Shown: in pieces, positions 44,813-56,466 of the stretch
How positions within the stretch are numbered: the stretch's first letter is position 1
Layout of the letters: each line of letters opens with the position of its first letter
Source: Symsagittifera roscoffensis
Taxonomy: Eukaryota; Xenacoelomorpha; Acoela; Convolutidae
Reading direction: 5' to 3'
Length of the DNA stretch: 64,000 nucleotides
Assembly (NCBI RefSeq): GCF_963678635.1
Contig: NC_087065.1
Location: 25,067,254-25,131,253 of the forward strand
The notes under the pieces: model-generated
Databases searched by the model: none
What the model saw: the letters and a program-made list of their open reading frames with translations, nothing else
Told to the model about the DNA's origin: nothing
Translations under genes and position numbers: made by a program

Positions 44813-45370
44813 TCATACCCCCACTCCCCGGACAAAAATATCCATCGACGTCCCCGTCGATCGCATACCGGGTATCAAATCGAGATTGGAAGCCGGAATG
44901 TGTAGTCGCCCTTCCTGGGCAGCCCAGGAAGGATCATCTCGTTCGGTTTTCATGTATTTTATGCTTTCACGATCTACCTCTTGAATCGTGACAGTGGTCC
45001 CCTTTGGGTCCGACGTCATTTCGTTAAGCCATTCTAAGACACGCAGGCTCGTCAAGTCTTGTTCATATGACTGCTGTTGCTCGTCGTCGAATTCTACCTC
45101 GGGTTTCGACCGGTCGTCGACCCACTCATCGTCGTGATCATCGACTATGTCAAGGTCTTGTGACACAGTTATTTCTTCTAGACCCACTACTTCTTCCACT
45201 ATCTTCTTCAGATCTATCCTATCCACTACAAAGTCGTCACCGTAAGGATTATATATCTTTCTTGGTCTTGTCCCGTCCTTCTGACGAGTCTGTATCGTGA
45301 ACGGAAGATCCGGTTCCAAGTTCTTGGGAACCTCTATCTGTTCGGGATCCTGCCAATCCTCCTCTGCCTA
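44813..45370 (-). pseudogene. Acidic segment, copy 1
   Basis: Identical in translation to copy 2 (44813-45319 open), ending at TGA 44813-44815. Confidence 0.6.
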
Positions 45371-46914
45371 GGGTAAGGTTTCATCGTCCGCTCCGATCAC
45401 CTCGTTTGGATCCAGGTCCAGCGGTGTATTTGTTCCTTCCTCGACGACCTCGCTTCCATCGTTTTTCTCCCTGGTGCCCTTTTCGTTGACCTCACAAGCA
45501 GGATCCATCATTAGATTATCCCCTTCTTCCATGTCTGCAGGTATACACCAGTCTTCTGTCGATGGATTGTGTGGCTTAATGTTCTCGTAGTGGGCGGCTC
45601 GGCCAGTGCTCAGTCTATAAAAGCGTCCCTCCTGGTGCACTTCTGTAATCATGAAGGGTCCCCTCCACTTTTTAGGAGCTTTTTTGTTCCTTTCGGTGGT
45701 ATAACGTTCTGAAATACCCATACATAATCTCCCACCTTGTAAGCTTTCGCACCAGCTGCTTTCTTGTCGAATTTTTTCCTCTGCCTTGCCTGTGCTTGCT
45801 GAGTATTTCGCCTGCATAAATCGTTCAACTCCTGTTGACGTCTGATCACATCCCTCACATAGACCTGTGCAGACGTTTTCTTTCCCTCATACTCTGGGTA
45901 GAAAAAGGTTAAGGGTAAAGACTTCTCGTGTCCAGTTAGCATCATGTGTGGACTAACTCAAGTGGTGGAGTGTTGCGTGCTATTATACGCTCCCATCACC
46001 TGTGGAAGGTATCTGTCCCAATCGGTCATGTACCTGGAACAATATACTCTCAGCATCGACACTAATGTCCTATTCTGTCTTTCCACTAAGCCATTCGTCT
46101 TGGGGTGGTATGTCGTGGAGTGAGCCTGAGCAACCTGTGAGCGTCTCATAAGCTCTTTCGTAAGCTCTCCTACGAAAGCTGTTCCATTATCTGATTGAAA
46201 CGTCATCGGACAACCATGTCTCGCTATTCACGTATTGATCAGGTGGTCGCATGTCTCTTCAGCCGATGCAGTTATGCAGGGCACGGCCTCTGCATACTTC
46301 GTGAAGTGATCTATCATGACCAGGACTTGGTTATAACCGCTGTCTGTCTTGCATATCTTTTGGTGATCTATCTGCACCACCTCGTTGAATTCAGACGACT
46401 CGATCGATTGTAAAGGAAATCGCAATTTCCTTGGATCCTTGACCTGTTGGCATGACAGGCACGCTGTCACCCACTTCTCACATGCCTTTTTCATTCCAGG
46501 CCACTCAAAGCGCTTCAGGATCCTTTGATACACTTTGTCGATCCCTTGATGGCCCATCTGATCATGCGACCTGAATAATAGTTCTGTCCGATAGAGTTGC
46601 GGCAACACTATCGCGTTATACTTGTATAGGACTTTGTCTTCTTCTCTTCTCTTGCATGCCACAATCCCGTCCTTGTTCAAATATAACCTCCCTTCCTTCT
46701 GCATGAAGTACTGTCTCAGGATACGATAACTATCTTCCTCGAGGTCCCCCTTATCCGGAGAACCATTCTCGATCCAACTTTTCAGGTTGCTTGTCATGCG
46801 GTCATTTCTCTGCGCTCTTAGAAGATCCGAAAGTCTGTATCTCGCCTTCAAGTACGTCTTCATGACCCTCATCTGACTATTCAGCTCGTTTGGCTGGTGT
46901 GTGTCTTCTTCCAT
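45368..46914 (-). pseudogene. Integrase, copy 1
   Basis: Counterpart of copy 2 with the same catalytic motifs, the same in-frame stops (46228-46230, 45958-45960, 45368-45370) and the same frameshift. Private substitutions include changes near 45725 and 45750. Confidence 0.85.
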
Positions 46915-47867
46915 CTAAACGCACCAAATCTTCGCCAGCGGCTGTGTTTCTTGCTTGAACGCTGAAGATCAGTCCTGACTACTTCTTTTTGTGGCAACAG
47001 GCTTATCGAACGTTTCGATACCGCTACTGTCTCCAAATCATCCGCTGCGTTGTCAAAGACTCTTTCGCTTGGTATAAGGTAGCGATCACTGTCAGGATCC
47101 TGATACACCTCTCTGTCCAGATCCCTAGCCCGAGTTTCCACTAGTAGTGTGTGGATCGCTAGTTCGGACAGTTCTGATCCCGAGCTCGAGTTCCTGTCTG
47201 AATTGGTGTCAATTCCTGAGTTTCGGGAATTGTCATCTGTTGAAGAGGTTGTGATGGAGCCTGCACGCTCCTCTCGATCATGTCTGTGACTTCTTCACAT
47301 CCATCTGAGCTCCCCGGACAAAACCTTGTTCCCCAGGTCCTGTTTCTCATCAGGAACTTTTTCATCTATCTCAGACTCCCCGGACAAACTTTCTTGTCCC
47401 GGGTGTTGATCTTGTACTCGCTGGCTCTTCTCATCTTTCGTCTCCCCGGACAAACAATCTTGCAGCAGGTTTTGTTATACCTTCTCTCCTTCTCTATCCT
47501 GGTCCACAAAGGTAACGGTTTTCCTTCGCGTACTGCTTCCCTGTTCTTTCCGTCCGTAAGAAGTACTGGTTAAAACCTCGTGTGGTATTGAGGATACTAG
47601 TTGCTGAACTATTGTCCTACAATCCCTCTCGTTCTCTTCGTGTTGTCGTCTGGACGGCATGATCTTCACCTTCTCCCTGACTGTTAGTGAAGCCACTGCT
47701 GCTGTCCACTCGGGGTCATCTCTGGTCACTTCTCTTTCCAACAATCCACCCAGCAACCGCATCACTTGCGGTGTGACCTGCACCGTTTTATCCAATAATG
47801 AGAGGCTGTTTATGTTCATGCGAGAGAGTTCCTGCTGGACCAGGTTTGAGAGCAGTAACAGATCCAA
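46881..47867 (-). pseudogene. Linker between RNase H and integrase, copy 1
   Basis: This is the counterpart of 51306-52232. A missing base near 46955 shifts the last codons so that the frame runs into the integrase start in another phase. Confidence 0.55.
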
Positions 47868-48303
47868 GGGCGCCGGGTCCCTTTTGGAAAGGATTTTTGT
47901 CTCGGCTGCTTTTTCGACAGGTAACTCGGGATGCCCCGGAATTGGATTCCAGACTTATCTAACAATCTCGTTAAGGGAAGCGCTTCATAAGTTTCTTTGT
48001 CCAGAAACGAGAATCCCTCCTTTATTTCTGCTTGATTGGCTTGCTTCTTCTCCAATCTTTCATAGAACTCAGTTTTCTTACTGAGGTTGTCAGCATTCTG
48101 GTGTTTATCACGCATCCTGTGCTCGATTATCATATGGTAGCCATGCAGTCTTAGTATCCATCTACCAATATAACTCTGATCCATCGAGTAGGTCTTCAAC
48201 CAGGATAACGCTCTGTTGTCCACGCGTAACTTGAAGGGAGCGCTCCCCAAGTATGCACGGTACTTCTCCACGAAGGTGACTACTGCAAACATTTCTGCTT
48301 TTG
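47816..48303 (-). pseudogene. RNase H fragment, copy 1
   Basis: Open from 48292, it contains the RNase H tail (LRVDNRALSWLKTYS, then KHQNADNLSKK) with the front missing at the duplication junction. The front 200 bp carry many silent or conservative differences from copy 2 (for example WILRLHGYH versus WIVRLDGYH). Confidence 0.75.
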
Positions 48304-48588
48304 GATATCGTTAAAATTTACTTAAAAACAGTTCAGATAAAAATATATTTATTCTAAATTTTATTAAAATCAATCGGTCTCTAAAATTTTAAAATTCGAC
48401 CTGAGATTGGACAGTCCAAACTTTGGATCTATTCCTAAGATTGTCAATCAGTTGTTCATGGTCAGTAACCCCTTCTTACCCAGGATCTTAATAACATAAC
48501 ACATAACATAACATAAAACACGTATCACACATTACATACAACTTAGTTTTTAGCCCAACACCCTCTCGCACGTCACTCAGCCTATACT

Positions 48589-49158
48589 TTAGTAATATTT
48601 CTTATGTAAATATACTTGTATATTAGTATCAGAGAATATCACGTGTACAAGCGCGTACAATTCCCGAGGAAGCAGTCGTCCTCTGTTCGGATCGTACACT
48701 GGAAGCGAGAGCTCCTTCACGTCCATTTCCACGAGGAAGTCCCTCAGCCTCGTCAAGGACAAGACCAGGTTCTCTGGGTCCACGTGCTGCTTCTCCGTCG
48801 CCCTCGTTACCAAGAAGCATAGGTATTTTCCCGGTATTTGTGACGCCCCCGGAGGTAAGGCCGCTACGTCCCCTACTCCTGGTCGTTGCTTCCAAAGGAA
48901 CTCTATGTTTTTGTATTCTCTCATAAAATCTGCCGCTAACGCTGTCCTAAAACTCATGTCTGCTGTGATTGCTATCGCACATTTTCTATTTGTGAGTATG
49001 AAATCACTGTATGTTAGTATTATGTTACTTGAATATTCATTTGGTAAGTTAAAATATGACTCAACTACCCTCCCTATGTCAGTTTTCTTAGGTTCTTCGC
49101 CTGTTTCTGCTTCTAAGCCTCCTGTTTCTCTTGCTACTCTTAATTTTTTTATTATCAA
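48589..49158 (-). pseudogene. Macro-like domain at the C-terminus of pol, copy 2
   Basis: Macro domains bind or hydrolyse ADP-ribose. This 189-residue stretch has their pattern in order: residues 61-82 AIAITADMSFRTALAADF (like the A-x-V-N-x-x-x-x-D-x-x-x-x-x-G-I-A loop, Asn absent), 111-123 KYLCFLVTRATEK (like Y-x-Y-x-L-V-T-K), 150-160 LSLPVYDPNRG (like the x-x-P-x-I-G-x-G-L-D loop) and 170-185 LVHVIFSDTNIQVYLH. The overall match is closest to the TARG1/Poa1p-type macro fold. The ligand loops are altered, so enzyme activity is doubtful. It is separated from the acidic segment only by the TGA at 49177-49179. Confidence 0.65.
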
Positions 49159-49176
49159 GTTTTCAGTGTGGGTAAG

Positions 49177-49734
49177 TCATACCCCCACTCCCCGGACAAA
49201 AATATCCATCGACGTCCCCGTCGATCGCATACCGGGTATCAAATCGAGATTGGAAGCCGGAATGTGTAGTCGCCCTTCCTGGGCAGCCCAGGAAGGATCA
49301 TCTCGTTCGGTTTTCATGTATTTTATGCTTTCACGATCTACCTCTTGAATCGTGACAGTGGTCCCCTTTGGGTCCGACGTCATTTCGTTAAGCCATTCTA
49401 AGACACGCAGGCTCGTCAAGTCTTGTTCATATGACTGCTGTTGCTCGTCGTCGAATTCTACCTCGGGTTTCGACCGGTCGTCGACCCACTCATCGTCGTG
49501 ATCATCGACTATGTCAAGGTCTTGTGACACAGTTATTTCTTCTAGACCCACTACTTCTTCCACTATCTTCTTCAGATCTATCCTATCCACTACAAAGTCG
49601 TCACCGTAAGGATTATATATCTTTCTTGGTCTTGTCCCGTCCTTCTGACGAGTCTGTATCGTGAACGGAAGATCCGGTTCCAAGTTCTTGGGAACCTCTA
49701 TCTGTTCGGGATCCTGCCAATCCTCCTCTGCCTA
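49177..49734 (-). pseudogene. Acidic segment between integrase and macro-like domain, copy 2
   Basis: The 168-codon stretch 49683-49177 is in phase with integrase upstream and the macro-like domain downstream. It is rich in Asp/Glu (for example DIVDDHDDEWVDDRSKPE). It ends at TGA 49177-49179. No domain is recognised. It is probably a flexible or protease-processed linker. Confidence 0.6.
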
Positions 49735-51278
49735 GGGTAAGGTTTCATCGTCCGCTCCGATCACCTCGTTTGGATCCAGGTCCAGCGGTGTATTTGTTCC
49801 TTCCTCGACGACCTCGCTTCCATCGTTTTTCTCCCTGGTGCCCTTTTCGTTGACCTCACAAGCAGGATCCATCATTAGATTATCCCCTTCTTCCATGTCT
49901 GCAGGTATACACCAGTCTTCTGTCGATGGATTGTGTGGCTTAATGTTCTCGTAGTGGGCGGCTCGGCCAGTGCTCAGTCTATAAAAGCGTCCCTCCTGGT
50001 GCACTTCTGTAATCATGAAGGGTCCCCTCCACTTTTTAGGAGCTTTTTTGTTCCTTTCGGTGGTATAACGTTCTGAAATACCCATACATACTCTCCCACC
50101 TTGTAAGCTTTTGCACCAGCTGCTTTCTTGTCGAATTTTTTCCTCTGCCTTGCCTGTGCTTGCTGAGTATTTCGCCTGCATAAATCGCTCAACTCCTGTT
50201 GACGTCTGATCACATCCCTCACATAGACCTGTGCAGACGTTTTCTTTCCCTCATACTCTGGGTAGAAAAAGGTTAAGGGTAAAGACTTCTCGTGTCCAGT
50301 TAGCATCATGTGTGGACTAACTCAAGTGGTGGAGTGTTGCGTGCTATTATACGCTCCCATCACCTGTGGAAGGTATCTGTCCCAATCGGTCATGTACCTG
50401 GAACAATATACTCTCAGCATCGACACTAATGTCCTATTCTGTCTTTCCACTAAGCCATTCGTCTTGGGGTGGTATGTCGTGGAGTGAGCCTGAGCAACCT
50501 GTGAGCGTCTCATAAGCTCTTTCGTAAGCTCTCCTACGAAAGCTGTTCCATTATCTGATTGAAACGTCATCGGACAACCATGTCTCGCTATTCACGTATT
50601 GATCAGGTGGTCGCATGTCTCTTCAGCCGATGCAGTTATGCAGGGCACGGCCTCTGCATACTTCGTGAAGTGATCTATCATGACCAGGACTTGGTTATAA
50701 CCGCTGTCTGTCTTGCATATCTTTTGGTGATCTATCTGCACCACCTCGTTGAATTCAGACGACTCGATCGATTGTAAAGGAAATCGCAATTTCCTTGGAT
50801 CCTTGACCTGTTGGCATGACAGGCACGCTGTCACCCACTTCTCACATGCCTTTTTCATTCCAGGCCACTCAAAGCGCTTCAGGATCCTTTGATACACTTT
50901 GTCGATCCCTTGATGGCCCATCTGATCATGCGACCTGAATAATAGTTCTGTCCGATAGAGTTGCGGCAACACTATCGCGTTATACTTGTATAGGACTTTG
51001 TCTTCTTCTCTTCTCTTGCATGCCACAATCCCGTCCTTGTTCAAATATAACCTCCCTTCCTTCTGCATGAAGTACTGTCTCAGGATACGATAACTATCTT
51101 CCTCGAGGTCCCCCTTATCCGGAGAACCATTCTCGATCCAACTTTTCAGGTTGCTTGTCATGCGGTCATTTCTCTGCGCTCTTAGAAGATCCGAAAGTCT
51201 GTATCTCGCCTTCAAGTACGTCTTCATGACCCTCATCTGACTATTCAGCTCGTTTGGCTGGTGTGTGTCTTCTTCCAT
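49732..51278 (-). pseudogene. Integrase, copy 2
   Basis: Open stretches 51278-50592, 50570-50322 and 50309-50013 are one frame interrupted by stops at 50592-50594 and 50322-50324. A frameshift near 50060 leads to 50181-49732. The zinc-binding part has H-X4-H and CLSC. Catalytic residues are D in VVQIDHQKI, D in TFQSDNGTAF and E in TNGLVERQNRTL. The C-terminal GPY/F-like module reads KKWRGPFMITEV...HYENIKPHNP. The enzyme would insert element DNA into the genome. The frame ends at TAG 49732-49734 but continues in phase into the acidic segment. Confidence 0.85.
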
Positions 51279-51305
51279 CTTAACGCACCAAATCTTCGCC
51301 AGCGG

Positions 51306-52232
51306 CTATGTTTCTTGCTTGAACGGCTGAAGATCAGTCCTGACTACTTCTTTTTGTGGCAACAGGCTTATCGAACGTTTCGATACCGCTACTGTCTCCA
51401 AATCATCCGCTGCGTTGTCAAAGACTCTTTCGCTTGGTATAAGGTAGCGATCACTGTCAGGATCCTGATACACCTCTCTGTCCAGATCCCTAGCCCGAGT
51501 TTCCACTAGTAGTGTGTGGATCGCTAGTTCGGACAGTTCTGATCCCGAGCTCGAGTTCCTGTCTGAATTGGTGTCAATTCCTGAGTTTCGGGAATTGTCA
51601 TCTGTTGAAGAGGTTGTGATGGAGCCTGCACGCTCCTCTCGATCATGTCTGTGACTTCTTCGCATCCATCTGAGCTCCCCGGACAAAACCTTGTTCCCCA
51701 GGTCCTGTTTCTCATCAGGAACTTTTTCATCTATCTCAGACTCCCCGGACAAACTTTCTTGTCCCGGGTGTTGATCTTGTACTCGCTGGCTCTTCTCATC
51801 TTTCGTCTCCCCGGACAAACAATCTTGCAGCAGGTTTTGTTATACCTTCTCTCCTTCTCTATCCTGGTCCACAAAGGTAACGGTTTTCCTTCGCGTACTG
51901 CTTCCCTGTTCTTTCCGTCCGTAAGAAGTACTGGTTAAAACCTCGTGTGGTATTGAGGATACTAGTTGCTGAACTATTGTCCTACAATCCCTCTCGTTCT
52001 CTTCGTGTTGTCGTCTGGACGGCATGATCTTCACCTTCTCCCTGACTGTTAGTGAAGCCACTGCTGCTGTCCACTCGGGGTCATCTCTGGTCACTTCTCT
52101 TTCCAACAATCCACCCAGCAACCGCATCACTTGCGGTGTGACCTGCACCGTTTTATCCAATAATGAGAGGCTGTTTATGTTCATGCGAGAGAGTTCCTGC
52201 TGGACCAGGTTTGAGCGCAGTAACAGATCCAA
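51306..52232 (-). pseudogene. Linker between RNase H and integrase, downstream array copy 2
   Basis: Two open stretches in different frames: 52232-51840 (130 codons, contains RRKTVTFVDQDREGEKV) and 51818-51306 (170 codons). The second has three spaced LSGE motifs, each encoded by CCCCGGACA on the plus strand near 51675, 51745 and 51810. It is Ser/Asp-rich and unlike any domain I know. The first duplication copy is 46881-47867, where a 1-bp difference near 46955 changes the last codons. Confidence 0.6.
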
Positions 52233-54425
52233 GGGCGCCGGGTCCCTTTTGGAAAGGATTTTTGTCTCGGCTGCTTTTTCGACAGGTAACTCGGGATGCC
52301 CCGGAATTGGATTCCAGACTTATCTAACAATCTCGTTAAGGGAAGCGCTTCATAAGTTTCTTTGTCCAGAAACGAGAATCCCTCCTTTATTTCTGCTTGA
52401 TTGGCTTGCTTCTTCTCCAATCTTTCATAGAACTCAGTTTTCTTACTGAGGTTGTCAGCGTTCTGGTGTTTATCACGCATCCTGTGCTCGATTATCATGT
52501 GGTAGCCATCCAATCTTACTATCCATCTACCAATGTAACTCTGATCCATCGAGTAGGTCTTCAACCAGGATAAAGCTCTGTTGTCTACGCGTAACTTAAA
52601 GGGAGCGCTCCCCAAATATGCGCGGTATTTTTCCACAAATGTGACTACTGCAAACACTTCTGCTTTCGGTGCGCCATACTTCATCTCAGTGTCACTCAAG
52701 ACCTTGCTGCCGTATGCAATGGGACGGAGAACCGTTCTTCCATTCCATTCTTGCTCCTGATGCAATATTCCTGTGATGGCTACTACCGATGCGTCTTTGT
52801 CAAGAACATACATGCCCTTTTCTGTAGGCATGCCTAGCACTGGCGCTTCGCACAGTTCCCGCTTTATGTTCTCGAAGGCAACTTGTGCTTCGTCGTTCCA
52901 TTCGAACTTTTTCCCTTTGTTGCGCATCAGCTTCTGCATCGGATACACCTTGTCCGCATATCTTTTAATGAACTCACGGCAGTAGTTGGCAAACCCTAGA
53001 AAGCTCAGGAGCTGTGTGTCCGTTCTAGGAGCCTTCCATGACAACACTGCTTCTACTGCTTCTGGGTCCGGCCTCACACCATGTCTGTCCACCATTCTTC
53101 CCAGGTACTTGATCGAATCCCTAAGGATTTCACATTTGGATGGTTTGCACTTCAAGCCTGCTCTCTTCATGCATCCAAAGACCTCATCGAGCCAATCAAT
53201 GTGGTCTTCCAGGGTCGGTGTCGCTATGACCACGTCGTCCACGTAACACATCACGAGATTCCCGTACTTCTTGGTCACTATCGTCAAAGCCTGAGCAATC
53301 AGTCTTTGAAAAGTGGCCGATGCATTGCACAAGCCGAAGGGCATCCTCTTCCACTGGTACAATCCCAATTCGCACGCGAATTTGGTTTTCTCTCTTTCCT
53401 TCTTCCGCAGAGGGACCTACCAGAAGGCAGAACCCAAGTCCAATGTGGTGAAGAATTTGGCATCACCAAGCTTAGAGAGGCTGTCGTCTATTCGCGGTAT
53501 CGGGTACGCATCTTTTATCGTCACCGCGTTCAAATAGCGAAAATCGCAACAAAATCTTAGCTGCCCCCCTTTCTTTTTCGCCATTACTATCCCGCAAGCC
53601 TATGGCGATTTCGAGGGTTCTATCATGTCGTATTCAAACAACATTTCAATTTCCGCTCGGCACGCTTCCAATTTGTGTGGCGTCATTCGTCTTGCGCCTT
53701 CCCTATGGGGAACGGCGCCCTCTTCAAGTTCGATTTCGTGCTCGACGAAATTACAGCGACCGATATACGCCTTTTGTTTTGAAAATACATCTGCGTTCCG
53801 ATTTAAGAGGTCCCGCAATTTTTCGAAATCTCCCTCACCTATTTTCCCTTTTAAATGTTCTATCTCTGGCAAAACTGGTTTGTCAGATTCTAGTTCATAT
53901 GACGAGGGGCGTTCCGGAAAATTCGAGCAGCTCAATAAGCCGTCGTCCGTTTCGGATTTCATTGAAAACAATTTATGAATAGATTTTAATTCATTAATCC
54001 TCTTTAAAATTTTATCTTTATTGGCATGAAAAGGACAGTTTTCCACACTGTGTTTCTTCAAGTTTTGTGTCTCCTCATAGTCGGTCCTCATCGGCAAAGC
54101 GTAACCAAGCTTCTTTCCACGCTGGATTGAAACCGTGGTGTCCAGTGTGTTCAATAACACACTGATACACAGTCCGTTTCGCGTTACCGAGAAGCTCCGG
54201 CCTAAAATCACCAAACTCTGACTACTTGGATTCGGTACTAAACAAACCTGTTTTCTATCGCTTAACGAATTTAAATTTCTCATTCTAAAAATTGCCACCA
54301 CAGCTTGTCCTGGCTGTAGCTTCACTTTTCTATCTAAAAAAATTGGTACTTTGTTTTCGTCTGTTATTATCCTATTAATTGGTTTCTTAACATACTTCCG
54401 GTCCGGGTTTCTAATCCGTATCAGA
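52181..54425 (-). pseudogene. Reverse transcriptase and RNase H, copy A
   Basis: Same RT as copy B. It begins after the junction, with in-frame TAG at 53600-53602 and 53417-53419. From 53368 the frame gives 395 codons: MPFGLCNASATFQRL at 9-23, YVDD at 42-45, the RNase H start DKDAS, then the RNase H end KHQNADNLS. A frameshift near 52330 separates it from the following linker ORF. This copy has the only complete RNase H. Confidence 0.85.
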
Positions 54426-56299
54426 AGTAGGTCTTCAACCAGGATAAAGCTCTGTTGTCTACGCGTAACTTAAAGGGAGCGCTCCCCAAATATGCGCGGT
54501 ATTTTTCCACAAATGTGACTACTGCAAACACTTCTGCTTTCGGTGCGCCATACTTCATCTCAGTGTCACTCAAGACCTTGCTGCCGTATGCAATGGGACG
54601 GAGAACCGTTCTTCCATTCCATTCTTGCTCCTGATGCAATATTCCTGTGATGGCTACTACCGATGCGTCTTTGTCAAGAACATACATGCCCTTTTCTGTA
54701 GGCATGCCTAGCACTGGCGCTTCGCACAGTTCCCGCTTTATGTTCTCGAAGGCAACTTGTGCTTCGTCGTTCCATTCGAACTTTTTCCCTTTGTTGCGCA
54801 TCAGCTTCTGCATCGGATACACCTTGTCCGCATATCTTTTAATGAACTCACGGCAGTAGTTGGCAAACCCTAGAAAGCTCAGGAGCTGTGTGTCCGTTCT
54901 AGGAGCCTTCCATGACAACACTGCTTCTACTGCTTCTGGGTCCGGCCTCACACCATGTCTGTCCACCATTCTTCCCAGGTACTTGATCGAATCCCTAAGG
55001 ATTTCACATTTGGATGGTTTGCACTTCAAGCCTGCTCTCTTCATGCATCCAAAGACCTCATCGAGCCAATCAATGTGGTCTTCCAGGGTCGGTGTCGCTA
55101 TGACCACGTCGTCCACGTAACACATCACGAGATTCCCGTACTTCTTGGTCACTATCGTCAAAGCCTGAGCAATCAGTCTTTGAAAAGTGGCCGATGCATT
55201 GCACAAGCCGAAGGGCATCCTCTTCCACTGGTACAATCCCAATTCGCACGCGAATTTGGTTTTCTCTCTTTCCTTCTTCCGCAGAGGGACCTACCAGAAG
55301 GCAGAACCCAAGTCCAATGTGGTGAAGAATTTGGCATCACCAAGCTTAGAGAGGCTGTCGTCTATTCGCGGTATCGGGTACGCATCTTTTATCGTCACCG
55401 CGTTCAAATAGCGAAAATCGCAACAAAATCTTAGCTGCCCCCCTTTCTTTTTCGCCATTACTATCCCGCAAGCCTATGGCGATTTCGAGGGTTCTATCAT
55501 GTCGTATTCAAACAACATTTCAATTTCCGCTCGGCACGCTTCCAATTTGTGTGGCGTCATTCGTCTTGCGCCTTCCCTATGGGGAACGGCGCCCTCTTCA
55601 AGTTCGATTTCGTGCTCGACGAAATTACAGCGACCGATATACGCCTTTTGTTTTGAAAATACATCTGCGTTCCGATTTAAGAGGTCCCGCAATTTTTCGA
55701 AATCTCCCTCACCTATTTTCCCTTTTAAATGTTCTATCTCTGGCAAAACTGGTTTGTCAGATTCTAGTTCATATGACGAGGGGCGTTCCGGAAAATTCGA
55801 GCAGCTCAATAAGCCGTCGTCCGTTTCGGATTTCATTGAAAACAATTTATGAATAGATTTTAATTCATTAATCCTCTTTAAAATTTTATCTTTATTGGCA
55901 TGAAAAGGACAGTTTTCCACACTGTGTTTCTTCAAGTTTTGTGTCTCCTCATAGTCGGTCCTCATCGGCAAAGCGTAACCAAGCTTCTTTCCACGCTGGA
56001 TTGAAACCGTGGTGTCCAGTGTGTTCAATAACACACTGATACACAGTCCGTTTCGCGTTACCGAGAAGCTCCGGCCTAAAATCACCAAACTCTGACTACT
56101 TGGATTCGGTACTAAACAAACCTGTTTTCTATCGCTTAACGAATTTAAATTTCTCATTCTAAAAATTGCCACCACAGCTTGTCCTGGCTGTAGCTTCACT
56201 TTTCTATCTAAAAAAATTGGTACTTTGTTTTCGTCTGTTATTATCCTATTAATTGGTTTCTTAACATACTTCCGGTCCGGGTTTCTAATCCGTATCAGA
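52552..56299. repeat. 1874-bp direct tandem duplication inside RT/RNase H
   Basis: Copy A is 52552-54425 and copy B 54426-56299. I see no differences between them. The junction has at most one base of microhomology. It splits RNase H in copy B and removes the protease end in copy A. Confidence 0.9.
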
Positions 56300-56466
56300 C
56301 CGTTGTTCAAGTCAATCATCACGTCAAAATTCCTGACGAAATCTCTGCCCAAGATGAAGTGGTCGGCGTCGTCCAAATTTTCTATTACCAGGAAGCTCAT
56401 CCAAAGATCCCGTCCTCCCGTGTGGAGAACCGTTATTGGTGTTCTTCCAGCTACGTAGATCGCTCC
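54426..56466 (-). pseudogene. Protease end, reverse transcriptase and start of RNase H, copy B
   Basis: The frame from 56400 contains ILGRDFVRNFDVMIDL (protease end), then a linker. After TAG at 55474-55476 comes the RT core: VMAKKKGGQLRFCCDFRYLN, an in-frame TAG at 55291-55293, then MPFGLCNASATFQRL, CYVDDVVIA (catalytic YVDD) and SFLGFANYCREFI. RNase H begins with VLDKDASVVAITG. The frame stops at the duplication junction 54425/54426, so RNase H is incomplete here. RT converts element RNA to DNA. Confidence 0.85.

Larger units (their letters stand above)
43940..52667. repeat. 4364-bp direct tandem duplication (RNase H to macro domain)
   Basis: Copy 1 is 43940-48303 and copy 2 48304-52667. 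They share the same stops and frameshift, so those predate the duplication. Differences are few over most of the length but clustered in about 48095-48303 versus 52459-52667. The junction lies inside RNase H with about one base of overlap. Confidence 0.92.

Noticed and set aside
43940-52667. The 4.36 kb direct repeats as a pair of LTRs
   Set aside because: They abut directly, contain integrase and other coding DNA, and lack TG...CA termini. They are a tandem duplication inside an element that has its own LTRs.
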